A stretch of DNA of 64,000 nucleotides. Origin: Alishewanella tabrizica (GTDB taxonomy: Bacteria > Pseudomonadota > Gammaproteobacteria > Enterobacterales > Alteromonadaceae). Location of the stretch: the NCBI RefSeq assembly GCF_014652375.1, contig NZ_BMYR01000005.1, forward strand, positions 124,001 through 188,000, in the 5' to 3' direction. The first letter of the stretch is position 1, and each line of letters starts with the position of its first letter. Below, piece by piece: positions 16,147 through 24,926 of this stretch. Made by a program: the position numbers and the translations under genes. Below the pieces are notes generated by a model, which searched no databases, had not been told where the DNA came from, and saw only the letters and a list, made by a program, of their open reading frames with translations.

Positions 16147-17040
16147 ATGTCGCAATACCCGTTAATTAGTGTTTACATGCCTACGTATAATCGGGCACAA
16201 ATGGCCTGCCGTGCTATTGATTCAGTACTTGCTCAAGATTATCCCAATCTTGAGTTGATCGTAGTTGATGATGCGTCTAAAGATGATACCCAAGCCGTTT
16301 TAACCGCGCGTTATGGTGCTGATAATCGCGTGACAATTCTACGCCAGGAAACCGGGCAAGGTGCTTGTGCTGCCCGCAATCGTGCCATTACCGTGGCTAA
16401 AGGCGAATTTGTAACGGGGATTGACGACGATGATGAGTTTTTACCGCAACGTTTAAGTCAGCTCTTTGCTGCCTATGATGACAAGTACAGTTGTGTGTGC
16501 TCTGCCTATATTTGGGATTATGGTTCGGTAAAGAAAACCTTATTTGCGCAAGAGCGGGCCGTAAGTTTATCGGAATTACTTGATTTGCATACCCTGTCTA
16601 ATCAAGCTTTGGTAAAACGTGAGCGGATGTTGCAATTAGCGGGCTTTGATACCGACTTGGCTGCGTTTCAGGATTATGATATGTGGGTTAGGGTGGTTGC
16701 TGCGTTTGGTCCTGCGCTGCGTATTGCTGAGGCCAGTTACAAAGTGAATGTTGGGCACGAGCTTGGGCGAATTACCAACTCCCCAAAACGGATGGATGCA
16801 CATCAGCAGTTTGTGGCTAAACACCGGCCATTGATGAGTGAGCGTAATTTACAAAATCAAATGTTTTATCGACTGACGATGCAACAACAGCCATTGAGTT
16901 TAAACGCTTTTTTAAGCGCATGTCGGTATGGCTTAGTCACGTTAAAATGGCGCTATTACGTAAAGCACAAATTGGCAGGGTTAAGTCAGCTGCGGATCCG
17001 ATTGTTTAGTAAAGGCGTGCGTGGATTATTTAAAAAATAA
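16147..17040 (+). CDS. Glycosyltransferase family 2 protein
   Basis: This 297-residue GT-A enzyme begins with the typical PLISVYMPTYNRAQMACRAI strand-helix and carries VVDDASKDDT and the metal-binding TGIDDDDEF (DXD-like) motif, plus FQDYDMWVRV further on. It would transfer a sugar to the growing repeat unit in the cytoplasm. A TAAGGAG site precedes the ATG and the gene lies 10 bases after the WecG-like gene. There are no membrane helices. Its TAA overlaps the polymerase ATG. The sugar is not predictable. Confidence 0.88.
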   Translation: MSQYPLISVYMPTYNRAQMACRAIDSVLAQDYPNLELIVVDDASKDDTQAVLTARYGADNRVTILRQETGQGACAARNRAITVAKGEFVTGIDDDDEFLPQRLSQLFAAYDDKYSCVCSAYIWDYGSVKKTLFAQERAVSLSELLDLHTLSNQALVKRERMLQLAGFDTDLAAFQDYDMWVRVVAAFGPALRIAEASYKVNVGHELGRITNSPKRMDAHQQFVAKHRPLMSERNLQNQMFYRLTMQQQPLSLNAFLSACRYGLVTLKWRYYVKHKLAGLSQLRIRLFSKGVRGLFKK

Positions 17041-18362
17041 TGATGATTCCTATTTCAACATGGGTAAACCGTGCCAAGGCAGAGCAAGCCTTTCTGGTGT
17101 TGGCCTTTTGCGTGATCCTGCTCGATTGGTTAAATGGGGTATTATGGTACACCTTTGGTAGCAGTTTTGGGCTAGCTGCGGCAGTAAAAGGGATACTACT
17201 GATCGGTATTGTCATACTGGGTTGGCCAGATTGTCGACGAGCATTTTATGCGCCGCTGGGCCTAATGGCCTTGATGCTGCTTGGCCCGGTGTATGTAAGC
17301 CTAACGAGCGATTTGCCATTGCCTTGGCAGGATGTGCAATTGGTGGCTAAAGCTGGGGCTTTTTTGTTAGCGCTTGCTTTTTTTTCAGCGCGCGCCATGC
17401 AAGATCCTGAAGCGTATATCCGCTGGGTAAATCGGTTTGTGCTTGCCAGTTATATGGTTCTTGTTGTGAATGTGCTTTTTGGGTTGGCCGGTTTTGGCGG
17501 TACCGCCTATCAGCCGATGGATGAAGTGGCACAGCGATTTTTGGGCATAAAAGGGTTTTTTATCTCAACGAATGAGCTATCTGCATTGTTGTTGGTATTA
17601 ACCTGTTGGCTCTTAACTTTAACGTGGCAGTGTAAACGTTGGTGTTATCCCTTGGTAAGTTTTACGTCCTTGACGATGGCAGGATTAATGCTGACAAAAA
17701 CCGGATTATTTGGCACCTTGTTATTAATTGTCTTGGTTCCGCTATTACTTACCCCTCGCCATTTTTATCGTCGGCACTGGCGTGCCTGTATGCTACTTTT
17801 GGGCTGTGGCGTGGCTTTGGTGTTTGGTGTATTAATGAACCTGACGGCCTTATTACAGTGGGTGGGTATTTACGATAAATTACAGTTTGCTTATCAACAA
17901 CGCGGTATTGCTGGCATTATTTTGTCGTCTCGCGATTATTATTTACAACGTAACTTTACGGCGGTAGCCGAGTATTATCCAGAGTGGTTGCAGCTGTTTG
18001 GTGTGGGACAGGGTGGCGTGCAATGGTTATTAAAAAAATACTTTATTGAAATCGATCTCTTCGACTTTTTATTGTTCTATGGTCTAGCCGGCGTGTTGCT
18101 TTACGTATTAACCTTTTGGCGTTTGCTATTAACCGTGCTAAGCCGCTTGGCTTTTACCCCGGTTGCTGCACCTGTATTGTTGCTTAACACCTTGTTGTTA
18201 CTGGTTTCATTATTTGCTGGCCACGTGTTAACGTCTGGCATGCTTTGGTTGCCATGGGCGCTGATTAATGGCGCCGTTGTGGCGCACCATGCTTACAGGC
18301 TATCTGTGATGGTTCCCGTTAAGCTTGTAACAAAGGACGTCACAGATGAAAGACCTGCTTGA
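17040..18362 (+). CDS. O-antigen ligase/polymerase-like membrane protein
   Basis: The 440-residue protein is strongly hydrophobic, with about ten to twelve membrane segments and a long periplasmic loop around residues 290-340 (YQQRGIAGIILSSRDYYLQR). This topology is typical of Wzy polymerases and O-antigen ligases, which show little sequence conservation. The position after the transferases and the presence of a Wzx-like flippase favour the Wzy role of polymerising repeat units at the periplasmic face. The ATG overlaps the stop of the GT2 gene. The C-terminal end overlaps the following DUF218 gene by 17 bases. Ligase activity is the main alternative. Confidence 0.78.
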   Translation: MMIPISTWVNRAKAEQAFLVLAFCVILLDWLNGVLWYTFGSSFGLAAAVKGILLIGIVILGWPDCRRAFYAPLGLMALMLLGPVYVSLTSDLPLPWQDVQLVAKAGAFLLALAFFSARAMQDPEAYIRWVNRFVLASYMVLVVNVLFGLAGFGGTAYQPMDEVAQRFLGIKGFFISTNELSALLLVLTCWLLTLTWQCKRWCYPLVSFTSLTMAGLMLTKTGLFGTLLLIVLVPLLLTPRHFYRRHWRACMLLLGCGVALVFGVLMNLTALLQWVGIYDKLQFAYQQRGIAGIILSSRDYYLQRNFTAVAEYYPEWLQLFGVGQGGVQWLLKKYFIEIDLFDFLLFYGLAGVLLYVLTFWRLLLTVLSRLAFTPVAAPVLLLNTLLLLVSLFAGHVLTSGMLWLPWALINGAVVAHHAYRLSVMVPVKLVTKDVTDERPA

Positions 18363-19113
18363 ACCCTTTTTGTATCCGCATAATCTGTTGTTTTATGGTT
18401 TGCTGTTAGCGTGTATATGCTACAAAAAAAAGGGGCTATGGTTTTTATTACTGTTTTATTATTTGGTAGGAAATACGTTTTTAGCCAATCAGGTGCGGCA
18501 TTGGTATAGTCAGAACACACAAAAGCTCAGCGAGCAGCCAATGTCAATCTTGGCTATGCCACAAGAGGGCGCGATTTCTACTGATATGCCTGCCCTCTAT
18601 GTTGTTTTGGGGTGTGGTGGTTCGGCAGCGCAATTACCTGCCTGCGCATCGGCCCGTCTGAATGTATTAGTCAGCGAGTTATCCAAGCACCCTAACGCCC
18701 CTGCTGCCGTGTTGATCACGACACGGTATTGCCAACCTTATCTGGATTATTTGCGTCAGCGCAGTGAGCAAACGGTGATCGATTGCTTTGATGCCGGTGA
18801 TAACACCTACCAAGAATTTGCCAGCTTGGCGCAACGCTTAGATAAAACGCGCTATTATCGTTTTATTACCAGTGATTTTCACAGTTGGCGAGTGAGTAAA
18901 TTGCTAGCACAGCATCATTTTACGGCGACAGTGGGCGCGGTAAGCACCCAAACGTTTCGGCCAGTGAATTGTACGTTAAACTGCTTGTTTACGATTAATC
19001 TTACGAACTTAGATTTTTACAGTAAGTTAACTGCAGAGTTTATGAGTTATGCGGTTTATCGGTTTGGCGGTGCACGTTTAACGGGCGTGGTGTCTGATAA
19101 AAACACACCATAG
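18346..19113 (+). CDS. YdcF/ElyC-family (DUF218) membrane-anchored protein
   Basis: The 255-residue protein has one or two N-terminal membrane helices (residues about 8-45) and a periplasmic DUF218 domain: YVVLGCGGSAAQL in the first strand, a D-N-T-Y-QEF motif, and the RYYRFITSDFHSWRV strand usual in SanA/ElyC/YdcF proteins. ElyC in E. coli affects peptidoglycan and lipid-carrier-dependent envelope synthesis, so location in a glycan locus is consistent with a role in undecaprenyl-linked metabolism. The start overlaps the polymerase gene by 17 bases. Its 3' end overlaps the convergent rhombosortase gene by 74 bases, an unusually long antisense overlap. Confidence 0.78.
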   Translation: MKDLLEPFLYPHNLLFYGLLLACICYKKKGLWFLLLFYYLVGNTFLANQVRHWYSQNTQKLSEQPMSILAMPQEGAISTDMPALYVVLGCGGSAAQLPACASARLNVLVSELSKHPNAPAAVLITTRYCQPYLDYLRQRSEQTVIDCFDAGDNTYQEFASLAQRLDKTRYYRFITSDFHSWRVSKLLAQHHFTATVGAVSTQTFRPVNCTLNCLFTINLTNLDFYSKLTAEFMSYAVYRFGGARLTGVVSDKNTP

Positions 19114-19657
19114 CCAATATCATGCCACCGAGTGCGCCATAAAGGTGTGCATCGATGGCGACATTCGCCGCAATTTGTGCTGCTAGCGCAGAGTCTGGGC
19201 CGTTAACCTGTTCGACAATAAGTTTTACCGCGACGCCCGCTAAAATAAGATAACCCGTGCGAAAACCCTGTCGTAAATCCAGAATGGCGCCAAAGCAAAG
19301 GATGCCATGTAATACACCTGACATGCCAACATAGACACTGATATCGTCGGAGAATAGCCATAAACTGGCACTGGTGCTGAGACTGAGTAATACCCATTGC
19401 CAGCCTAAGGCAAGCCGTTGGCTAAGCGGAGCATAAATGAGCATAATTAATATCAGTCCGATCAGATTCATTAACAGATGATAAAAATTACTATGGATTA
19501 AATGTCCGCTGATGACGCGCCATATTTGTCCTTGCGCTAAGGCAGTACGATCATATTCCAACGTAGTTTGGATAAACGCGGGACTCAAATACAGCAGCCC
19601 AGCTAAACCCGCCAAACACAGATAAGGTAAATACGGTTTTATTGATACACTGAGCAT
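19040..19657 (-). CDS. rrtA: Rhombosortase (rhomboid-family intramembrane protease)
   Basis: This 205-residue six-helix protein has the rhomboid catalytic pair: S113 in VGMSGVLHG and H171 in IDAHLYGALGG. The SGVLHG form and the small size match rhombosortase, which processes proteins bearing a C-terminal GlyGly-CTERM sorting tail during surface export. The HLIHSNFYHLLMN segment (52-64) is the conserved second-helix motif. No GlyGly-CTERM protein was recognised in this window, so substrates must lie elsewhere. The C-terminus is antisense to the DUF218 gene for 74 bases. A general GlpG-type rhomboid is the alternative, but those are longer. Confidence 0.82.
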   Translation of the reverse strand: MLSVSIKPYLPYLCLAGLAGLLYLSPAFIQTTLEYDRTALAQGQIWRVISGHLIHSNFYHLLMNLIGLILIMLIYAPLSQRLALGWQWVLLSLSTSASLWLFSDDISVYVGMSGVLHGILCFGAILDLRQGFRTGYLILAGVAVKLIVEQVNGPDSALAAQIAANVAIDAHLYGALGGMILAMVCFYQTPRPLNVHRQTDKPHNS

Positions 19658-19726
19658 AGCGCCGGTTGATCTTATGGTTGTAACTGGTTAGGGTGTTAAG
19701 GCGCTATTATAAGGAAAGTCTTCACA

Positions 19727-21511
19727 ATGAAAAGATATCTTCACGTTTCTGGCTATTCTGCACGTTATCTCTTACTAGCGACCTTATCGCTACCTTTTAT
19801 CGTCGTGAGTCCGTTGCAGGCGGCAACACCCGTTACGCCGATTGCACAAGAAACTCGCGAGCCTGAAGCGGCAACAGGCTTACAAACGCAACAATTGACG
19901 CGGTATCCCAAGGCTATGGTAGCGGCGGCCCATACGTTAGCGTCTGACGCTGGCCAACGTATTTTGCAAGCAGGGGGCAGTGCGATTGATGCGGCTATTA
20001 CAACGCAATTGGTGTTAGGTTTGGTAGAGCCGCAAAGCTCAGGGATCGGTGGCGGAGCCTTTATTCTGCATTGGCAGGCAGATAAGCAAGAGTTAACCAC
20101 CTTTGATGGTCGAGAAACCGCGCCTGCCGCGGCGGGCCCCTATTTATTTGCTGATAACGGCCAGGTGATGAGTTGGCGCGAGGCATATGTTGGCGGTAAG
20201 TCGGTAGGCGTGCCGGGGGTATTACGCGCTTTGGCAGATGCACATCAGCGTTATGGCAACCTGCCTTGGGCCGATTTGTTTAGCGAAGCCATCCAGCTCG
20301 CCGAGCAAGGTTTTCCAGTGAGTGAGCGTACCGCAAAGCAGCTGGCAATGCGCTGGAATCAAGGATTAACGCAATTATCACCGGCTAAAGCGTTTTTTTA
20401 CCCAGCTGGCGAAGCTTTAGCAGCGGGTAAGGTGCTGAAAAACCCTGATTATGCCGCGCTCTTGCGGCGTATTGCGGCAGAAGGTGTGAGTGCATTTTAT
20501 GAAGGTGCGAATGCCCAAGCGATGGTACAAGCAGTGCAACAGGCGGCGATTAATCCAGGCACCTTGTCGCTCACCGATTTAGCGACGTATCGGGCCTACG
20601 AGCGTGAAGCCATTTGTATTCCGTATCGGGTGTATCATATTTGTGGAATGGCACCACCGAGCTCTGGAGGGATCGCTGTATTGCAAATGATGGGGATCCT
20701 AGCGCATTTTCCATTAGCTGAAATGACGCCACGTAGTGCAGAAACAGTCCATTTATTCAGCCAAGCGGCACGTTTAGCCTTTGCCGATAGAGATCATTAT
20801 GTAGCTGATCCTGCGTTTAGCACGGTGCCGGTAGCAGGTTTGCTTGATGCGGATTATTTACAACAACGTGCCGCACTGATTAGCGTTAAGGATCAAACTC
20901 ATTCGGCAGGGTTACCGCAGGGCGCTAAACCTCTAGCCGCAGCCCCTGCAATTGAGTTTCCTAATACCAGTCATTTATCGATAGTTGATGCAGCAGGCAA
21001 TGCCGTAAGTATGACAACCAGTATTGAAAATGTGTTTGGCTCAGGCTTGATGGTAAATGGTTTTTTATTAAATAATCAATTAACAGACTTTAGCTTAACA
21101 CCTCGTGAAGGCGATCTATGGGTAGCCAACCGTGTTGAGGGTGGCAAGCGGCCTCGCAGCTCCATGGCACCGATTATGGTATTTGACGCTGACAAGCAGC
21201 TAAAACTGGTTATAGGTTCACCTGGCGGTAGTCGTATCATTAACTATGTTGCGTTAAGTTTAGTCGCTGTACTGGATTGGCAAATGGATGTACAGCAGGC
21301 GTTGAATTTACCACGGCATACCCATCGTAATGATTATTTAGCCTTAGAGGCTGGCACCGATTTAATTGAACTGCAAGCCGCATTATCTGCGATGGGATAT
21401 GACGTGAGGGTACAAGATCTAAATAGCGGTTTACATGCTATTGAAGTAAAAGAGAGCCTGTTAGAGGGCGCAGCGGATCCGCGGCGTGAAGGCAAAGTCA
21501 GTGGGTTTTAA
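19727..21511 (+). CDS. ggt: Gamma-glutamyltransferase
   Basis: The 594-residue precursor has a signal peptide (about residues 1-32) and is exported to the periplasm, where it cleaves itself into two chains and removes or transfers the gamma-glutamyl group of glutathione. The autoprocessing/catalytic threonine is T414 in PNTSHLSIVD, equivalent to the TTHYSVVD motif. GGSAIDAAI and PQSSGIGGGAF near residues 83-111 and the GSPGGSRIINY segment near 505 are conserved. The start is preceded by an AAGGAAA site. It stands divergent from the rhombosortase gene and 18 bases ahead of an enoyl-CoA hydratase-like gene, possibly co-transcribed. Confidence 0.95.
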   Translation: MKRYLHVSGYSARYLLLATLSLPFIVVSPLQAATPVTPIAQETREPEAATGLQTQQLTRYPKAMVAAAHTLASDAGQRILQAGGSAIDAAITTQLVLGLVEPQSSGIGGGAFILHWQADKQELTTFDGRETAPAAAGPYLFADNGQVMSWREAYVGGKSVGVPGVLRALADAHQRYGNLPWADLFSEAIQLAEQGFPVSERTAKQLAMRWNQGLTQLSPAKAFFYPAGEALAAGKVLKNPDYAALLRRIAAEGVSAFYEGANAQAMVQAVQQAAINPGTLSLTDLATYRAYEREAICIPYRVYHICGMAPPSSGGIAVLQMMGILAHFPLAEMTPRSAETVHLFSQAARLAFADRDHYVADPAFSTVPVAGLLDADYLQQRAALISVKDQTHSAGLPQGAKPLAAAPAIEFPNTSHLSIVDAAGNAVSMTTSIENVFGSGLMVNGFLLNNQLTDFSLTPREGDLWVANRVEGGKRPRSSMAPIMVFDADKQLKLVIGSPGGSRIINYVALSLVAVLDWQMDVQQALNLPRHTHRNDYLALEAGTDLIELQAALSAMGYDVRVQDLNSGLHAIEVKESLLEGAADPRREGKVSGF

Positions 21512-21529
21512 ACGAGTAGGTCAGTCAAT

Positions 21530-22273
21530 ATGCAAGAGATTATCCGTTCGGTTCAGCATGGGGTATTAACCCTTAGTTTGCATCGACCAGACAAAAAAAA
21601 CGCCTTAAATTTAGCCATGTACCGTGAATTAACCTTGGCCCTTGAACAGGCGCAAAGCGATCCTCAGATTAACGTTGTGTTACTACAGGGTTCAACGGCC
21701 TGTTTTACCAGTGGTAACGATTTAGCCGATTTTCTCTCGGCGGGGGAGTTGAATGCCGCCCATCCGGTAGTACGGTTTTTATACACTATTGCCGCATTTC
21801 CAAAACCCATTGTGGCTGCGGTGGCAGGATTAGCCATAGGTATTGGTACCACGGTATTATTACATTGTGATCTTGTGTATGCGGCGCCAGCCTGCCGGTT
21901 TCAAATGCCGTTTACTTTGCTTGGTCTATGTCCAGAGGCGGGTTCAAGTTTGTTATTGCCACACATTGCCGGTTATCAACGCGCAGCACAATATTTGTTA
22001 TTAGCCGAACCATTTACAACAGAGCAGGCACACCAATTTGGTTTGGTCAATGAGGTGCTTTCAGCAGAAAATTTGTTGCCTTATGCCGCGAAAAAAGCGC
22101 AGCAGCTGGCCGCTTTGCCCTCTGATGCGGTCCAGCGCAGTAAAGCCTTATTAAAGGCCCCGCAGCGCCAGCAGGTAAAACAGGTGATCGCTGATGAATT
22201 AGTCGATTTTCAGCAGTTGCTGCAAAGTGATCACTGCCAGCAGCAGCTTAAGGCCTTTTTTAGTAAACGCTAG
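21530..22273 (+). CDS. Enoyl-CoA hydratase/isomerase family protein
   Basis: This 247-residue crotonase-fold protein shows VLTLSLHRPDKKNALNLAMY at the N-terminus, the oxyanion segment ACFTSGNDLADFL and the second one AAVAGLAIGIGTTVLLHCD. FTLLGLCPEAGSSLLLP follows, where a glutamate precedes the usual position of a catalytic residue in isomerases of the delta3,delta2 type. It could be a hydratase or an enoyl-CoA isomerase. It lies 18 bases after ggt, an association with no evident metabolic logic. A hairpin 8 bp long (AAGCGGCT with AGCCGCTT, near 22308-22337) follows. Confidence 0.82.
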   Translation: MQEIIRSVQHGVLTLSLHRPDKKNALNLAMYRELTLALEQAQSDPQINVVLLQGSTACFTSGNDLADFLSAGELNAAHPVVRFLYTIAAFPKPIVAAVAGLAIGIGTTVLLHCDLVYAAPACRFQMPFTLLGLCPEAGSSLLLPHIAGYQRAAQYLLLAEPFTTEQAHQFGLVNEVLSAENLLPYAAKKAQQLAALPSDAVQRSKALLKAPQRQQVKQVIADELVDFQQLLQSDHCQQQLKAFFSKR

Positions 22274-22408
22274 CTGCCAGGATTAGGTGTGTCAGTAGGG
22301 TTATGATAAGCGGCTTGGCGCGATGTTTAGCCGCTTAGCTCACGTAATCTAGATGACGCAATGTAGATGACGCAATTTAGATAAAATAATAAGGTGGCGA
22401 TCAGTAGC

Positions 22409-22440
22409 AGGTAAACCCAGTTTAAAACCGCGGTTTACCT
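22409..22440. terminator. Stem-loop between convergent genes
   Basis: AGGTAAACC (22409-22417) pairs perfectly with GGTTTACCT (22432-22440). It directly abuts the stop of the minus-strand lipoprotein gene and may terminate both convergent transcripts. No clear U-tract follows on either strand. The same stretch contains a tandem TAGATGACGCAAT repeat upstream. Confidence 0.45.
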
Positions 22441-22442
22441 GT

Positions 22443-22889
22443 TTAACGAATGGAAGAGCTAAATTTATCGGCTTCAACTTCTTTTACCCGCCATGAAGTA
22501 CGGTGTTTTACCAACACTACTGTGCGCGTTTCTTGGATCCGTTTGTTATCAAACTCGCCATCAAGCATTAATTGTATTCTCGCTTCATTATCATACTGTT
22601 CGCGTAAATTGCGCCCGCTGCGATTAACGTTGACCGTGACTTTATCAAAATTCATGTTAAATAAAATACGACCCGCTTGGCGGGCCGTACCATAAGAGCT
22701 CAGTAAACTCGCAAACTCCGGGGTGCTCATGCTTTTAGCTTTGCTAAGATCTTTTTCATTATAAATGGCATGAAAGAACTCACCCGCAATGTTTTCGGGC
22801 GTGCCGAATTGGGCATTCACTTGCGAATTATTGTCGCAGGCGCTGATTAGAAACAACAAAAAAAGCGGTATGAGTTTTAATAATGGCAT
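22443..22889 (-). CDS. Predicted lipoprotein of unknown function
   Basis: The 148-residue protein starts with a hydrophobic signal ending in the lipobox LISAC (lipid cysteine C18) followed by DNN. Aspartate directly after the cysteine is the Lol-avoidance signal for inner-membrane retention in E. coli, so it may stay in the inner membrane. The rest has the NTF2/DUF4878-like pattern: an initial PENIAGEFFHAIYNEKDLSKA helix and a final SWRVKEVE strand. No catalytic residues are evident. It is monocistronic and ends next to a convergent stem-loop. Its upstream neighbour cysK is transcribed in the same direction but ends in a strong terminator. Confidence 0.75.
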   Translation of the reverse strand: MPLLKLIPLFLLFLISACDNNSQVNAQFGTPENIAGEFFHAIYNEKDLSKAKSMSTPEFASLLSSYGTARQAGRILFNMNFDKVTVNVNRSGRNLREQYDNEARIQLMLDGEFDNKRIQETRTVVLVKHRTSWRVKEVEADKFSSSIR

Positions 22890-22952
22890 TAGTAATTCTT
22901 GATCGTAGAATAATTACTAATAATTGTGGGCGGTTTTAGACCTGCTGTAAAG

Positions 22953-22979
22953 AAAAAGGCTGCTAAAAGCAGCCTTTTT
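22953..22979. terminator. Terminator of cysK
   Basis: AAAAAGGCTGCT (22953-22964) and AGCAGCCTTTTT (22968-22979) form a perfect stem with a three-base loop, with A- and T-tracts on both sides. It lies 16 bases beyond the cysK stop on the minus strand and is a textbook intrinsic terminator. Confidence 0.9.
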
Positions 22980-22995
22980 AGGGTAAATAACCGGC

Positions 22996-23967
22996 TTAGG
23001 CTTCTAATTCTTGTTCTGTAAACACGCTAGTGAACAGCGGGCTGGTGAGGTAACGTTCTGCGGCGCTGGCCAAAATGACCACAATATTTTTACCCGCAAA
23101 TTCGGGTAATTCCGCTAATCTGGCAGCAGCAACAACGGCTGCACCAGACGAAATACCTGCTAATATGCCTTCTTCTTTCATCAAACGGTGTGCCATAGCA
23201 ATAGCATCATCGCTGCTAACTTGTTCTACACGATCTACCAAAGCCACGTCGAGTACACCGGGAATAAAGCCGGCGCCAATACCTTGAATTTTGTGTGGAC
23301 CAGGCTTAATGTCTTGACCCGCTTTAACTTGAGAAATCACAGGTGATTCGCTAGGTTCAACCGCAACGCTGACTAACGGATGTTGTTTTTCATGCTTAAT
23401 AAAGCGGCTAACGCCGGTGATAGTGCCGCCGGTACCAACGCCTGCCACAAACACATCAACTTGACCGTCTAAATCATTCCAAATCTCTGGGCCAGTCGTT
23501 TCAAAGTGAATTTGTGGGTTAGCTGGATTATCGAACTGACCTAAGATGAGGTATTTCTCTGGGTTAGATGCCTGAATTTCTTTGGCTTTTTCGATAGCAC
23601 CCTTCATGCCCTTAGGGCCTTCGGTGAGCACTAAGTTTGCCCCAAGTGCTTTTAACAGTTTACGGCGCTCTAAACTCATCGTCGCGGGCATGGTCAGCGT
23701 TAATTTATAACCGCGACTGGCCGCGACAAAGGCTAACGCAATACCGGTATTGCCTGAGGTTGGCTCAACAATTTCTTTGTCTGCGGTCAGAGTGCCGCGT
23801 TTTTCGGCATCCCAGATTAACGCCGCGCCTAAACGGCATTTAACACTAAAGCTTGGATTGCGTGCTTCAATTTTGGCATAAACGTTCGCCCCTTTTACCA
23901 CCCGGTTTAATTTTACCAGAGGGGTACGGCCGATTGATAAGGTGTTATCTGCATAGACATTAGCCAT
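22996..23967 (-). CDS. cysK: Cysteine synthase A (O-acetylserine sulfhydrylase)
   Basis: This 323-residue PLP enzyme makes cysteine from O-acetylserine and sulfide. The PLP lysine is K43 in [14 protein letters not shown], the substrate loop is [13 protein letters not shown], and the phosphate-binding glycine loop is [10 protein letters not shown]. The start at 23967 is chosen because GGAG lies 10 bases before it and the [17 protein letters not shown] opening is the family start; a longer frame to 23979 lacks a ribosome site. Length is standard for CysK. It is a single-gene unit with its own terminator, divergent from the MoxR gene. Confidence 0.95.
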   Translation of the reverse strand: MANVYADNTLSIGRTPLVKLNRVVKGANVYAKIEARNPSFSVKCRLGAALIWDAEKRGTLTADKEIVEPTSGNTGIALAFVAASRGYKLTLTMPATMSLERRKLLKALGANLVLTEGPKGMKGAIEKAKEIQASNPEKYLILGQFDNPANPQIHFETTGPEIWNDLDGQVDVFVAGVGTGGTITGVSRFIKHEKQHPLVSVAVEPSESPVISQVKAGQDIKPGPHKIQGIGAGFIPGVLDVALVDRVEQVSSDDAIAMAHRLMKEEGILAGISSGAAVVAAARLAELPEFAGKNIVVILASAAERYLTSPLFTSVFTEQELEA

Positions 23968-24080
23968 AAAAAACTCCAAAATGAGATAATATTGGTTATA
24001 AGCATACGCACCTGCGTAAAAAAATGAAGTAGTATTTGGCTATAAGTTATAGCTTTTTTATGTTTGTCTAAGGATTTAGC

Positions 24081-24926
24081 ATGGCGTTTCAAAGTACCAA
24101 CAATTACATCGTGTCTGCTGAGCTGGCTTTGGCTGTCAATGCCGCGGTAACCTTGCAAAAGCCGTTATTGATTAAGGGGGAGCCGGGGACAGGTAAAACT
24201 CGGCTGGCGGAAGAGTTAGCGCATAGTTTGAATACCGATCTGATTCAGTGGCATATTAAATCGACAACTAAAGCGCAACAGGGGTTGTATGAGTATGATG
24301 CCGTTTCACGCTTGCGCGATAGTCAATTAGGCAGCGAGCGGGTACAGAATATCGCAAATTACATCAAGCCTGGCAAACTCTGGCAAGCTTTTACGGCAGA
24401 ACGCCGCCCTGTGTTATTGATAGACGAAATTGATAAAGCGGATATTGAGTTTCCGAATGATTTATTGCATGAGCTAGATCAGATGCGTTTTTATGTTCAT
24501 GAAACCGGCGAGCAAATTATTGCGGTCGAGCGGCCTATTGTTATTATCACCTCTAACAATGAAAAGGAATTGCCCGATGCGTTTTTACGCCGCTGCTTCT
24601 TTCACTATATCCGTTTTCCAGATGCAGAGGTGTTAAGACAGATTGTTGAAGTGCATTTTCCCCACATTCGCCAGCAGCTGCTAAGTACGGCATTAGAGGT
24701 ATTCTTTGAACTGCGTGACTTACCAGGGTTAAAAAAGAAGCCCTCTACCTCTGAATTACTAGATTGGCTTAAGTTGTTGTTAGCCGAGCAGATCCCCAGT
24801 GAGGTGTTACAACAACAGCAACAAAAAGGCGGTTTGATGCCGATGTTTGGCGCCTTGCTAAAAAATGAGCAAGATGTGCAGCTCGTTGAAAAGTTAGCTT
24901 TTTTGGCTAAGCGGCAAGGGCGCTAA
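24081..24926 (+). CDS. MoxR-family AAA+ ATPase
   Basis: The 281-residue AAA+ protein has Walker A GEPGTGKT (residues 33-40), Walker B LLIDEID around 112-118 and a sensor-1 region in VIITSNNEKELPDAFLRRC. The latter is typical of the short MoxR/CoxD-type ATPases that act as chaperones with VWA proteins, often for metal insertion or complex assembly. It is directly followed by the VWA gene (stop and ATG separated by no bases), so a functional pair is near certain. The start has an AAGGATTTAGC leader. Its client is not evident: no dehydrogenase or oxidase subunits lie beside it. Confidence 0.88.
   Translation: MAFQSTNNYIVSAELALAVNAAVTLQKPLLIKGEPGTGKTRLAEELAHSLNTDLIQWHIKSTTKAQQGLYEYDAVSRLRDSQLGSERVQNIANYIKPGKLWQAFTAERRPVLLIDEIDKADIEFPNDLLHELDQMRFYVHETGEQIIAVERPIVIITSNNEKELPDAFLRRCFFHYIRFPDAEVLRQIVEVHFPHIRQQLLSTALEVFFELRDLPGLKKKPSTSELLDWLKLLLAEQIPSEVLQQQQQKGGLMPMFGALLKNEQDVQLVEKLAFLAKRQGR

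Noticed and set aside
17639-17878. 79-residue frame inside the O-antigen polymerase gene
   Set aside because: Overlaps the longer membrane protein completely and has no independent start signal.
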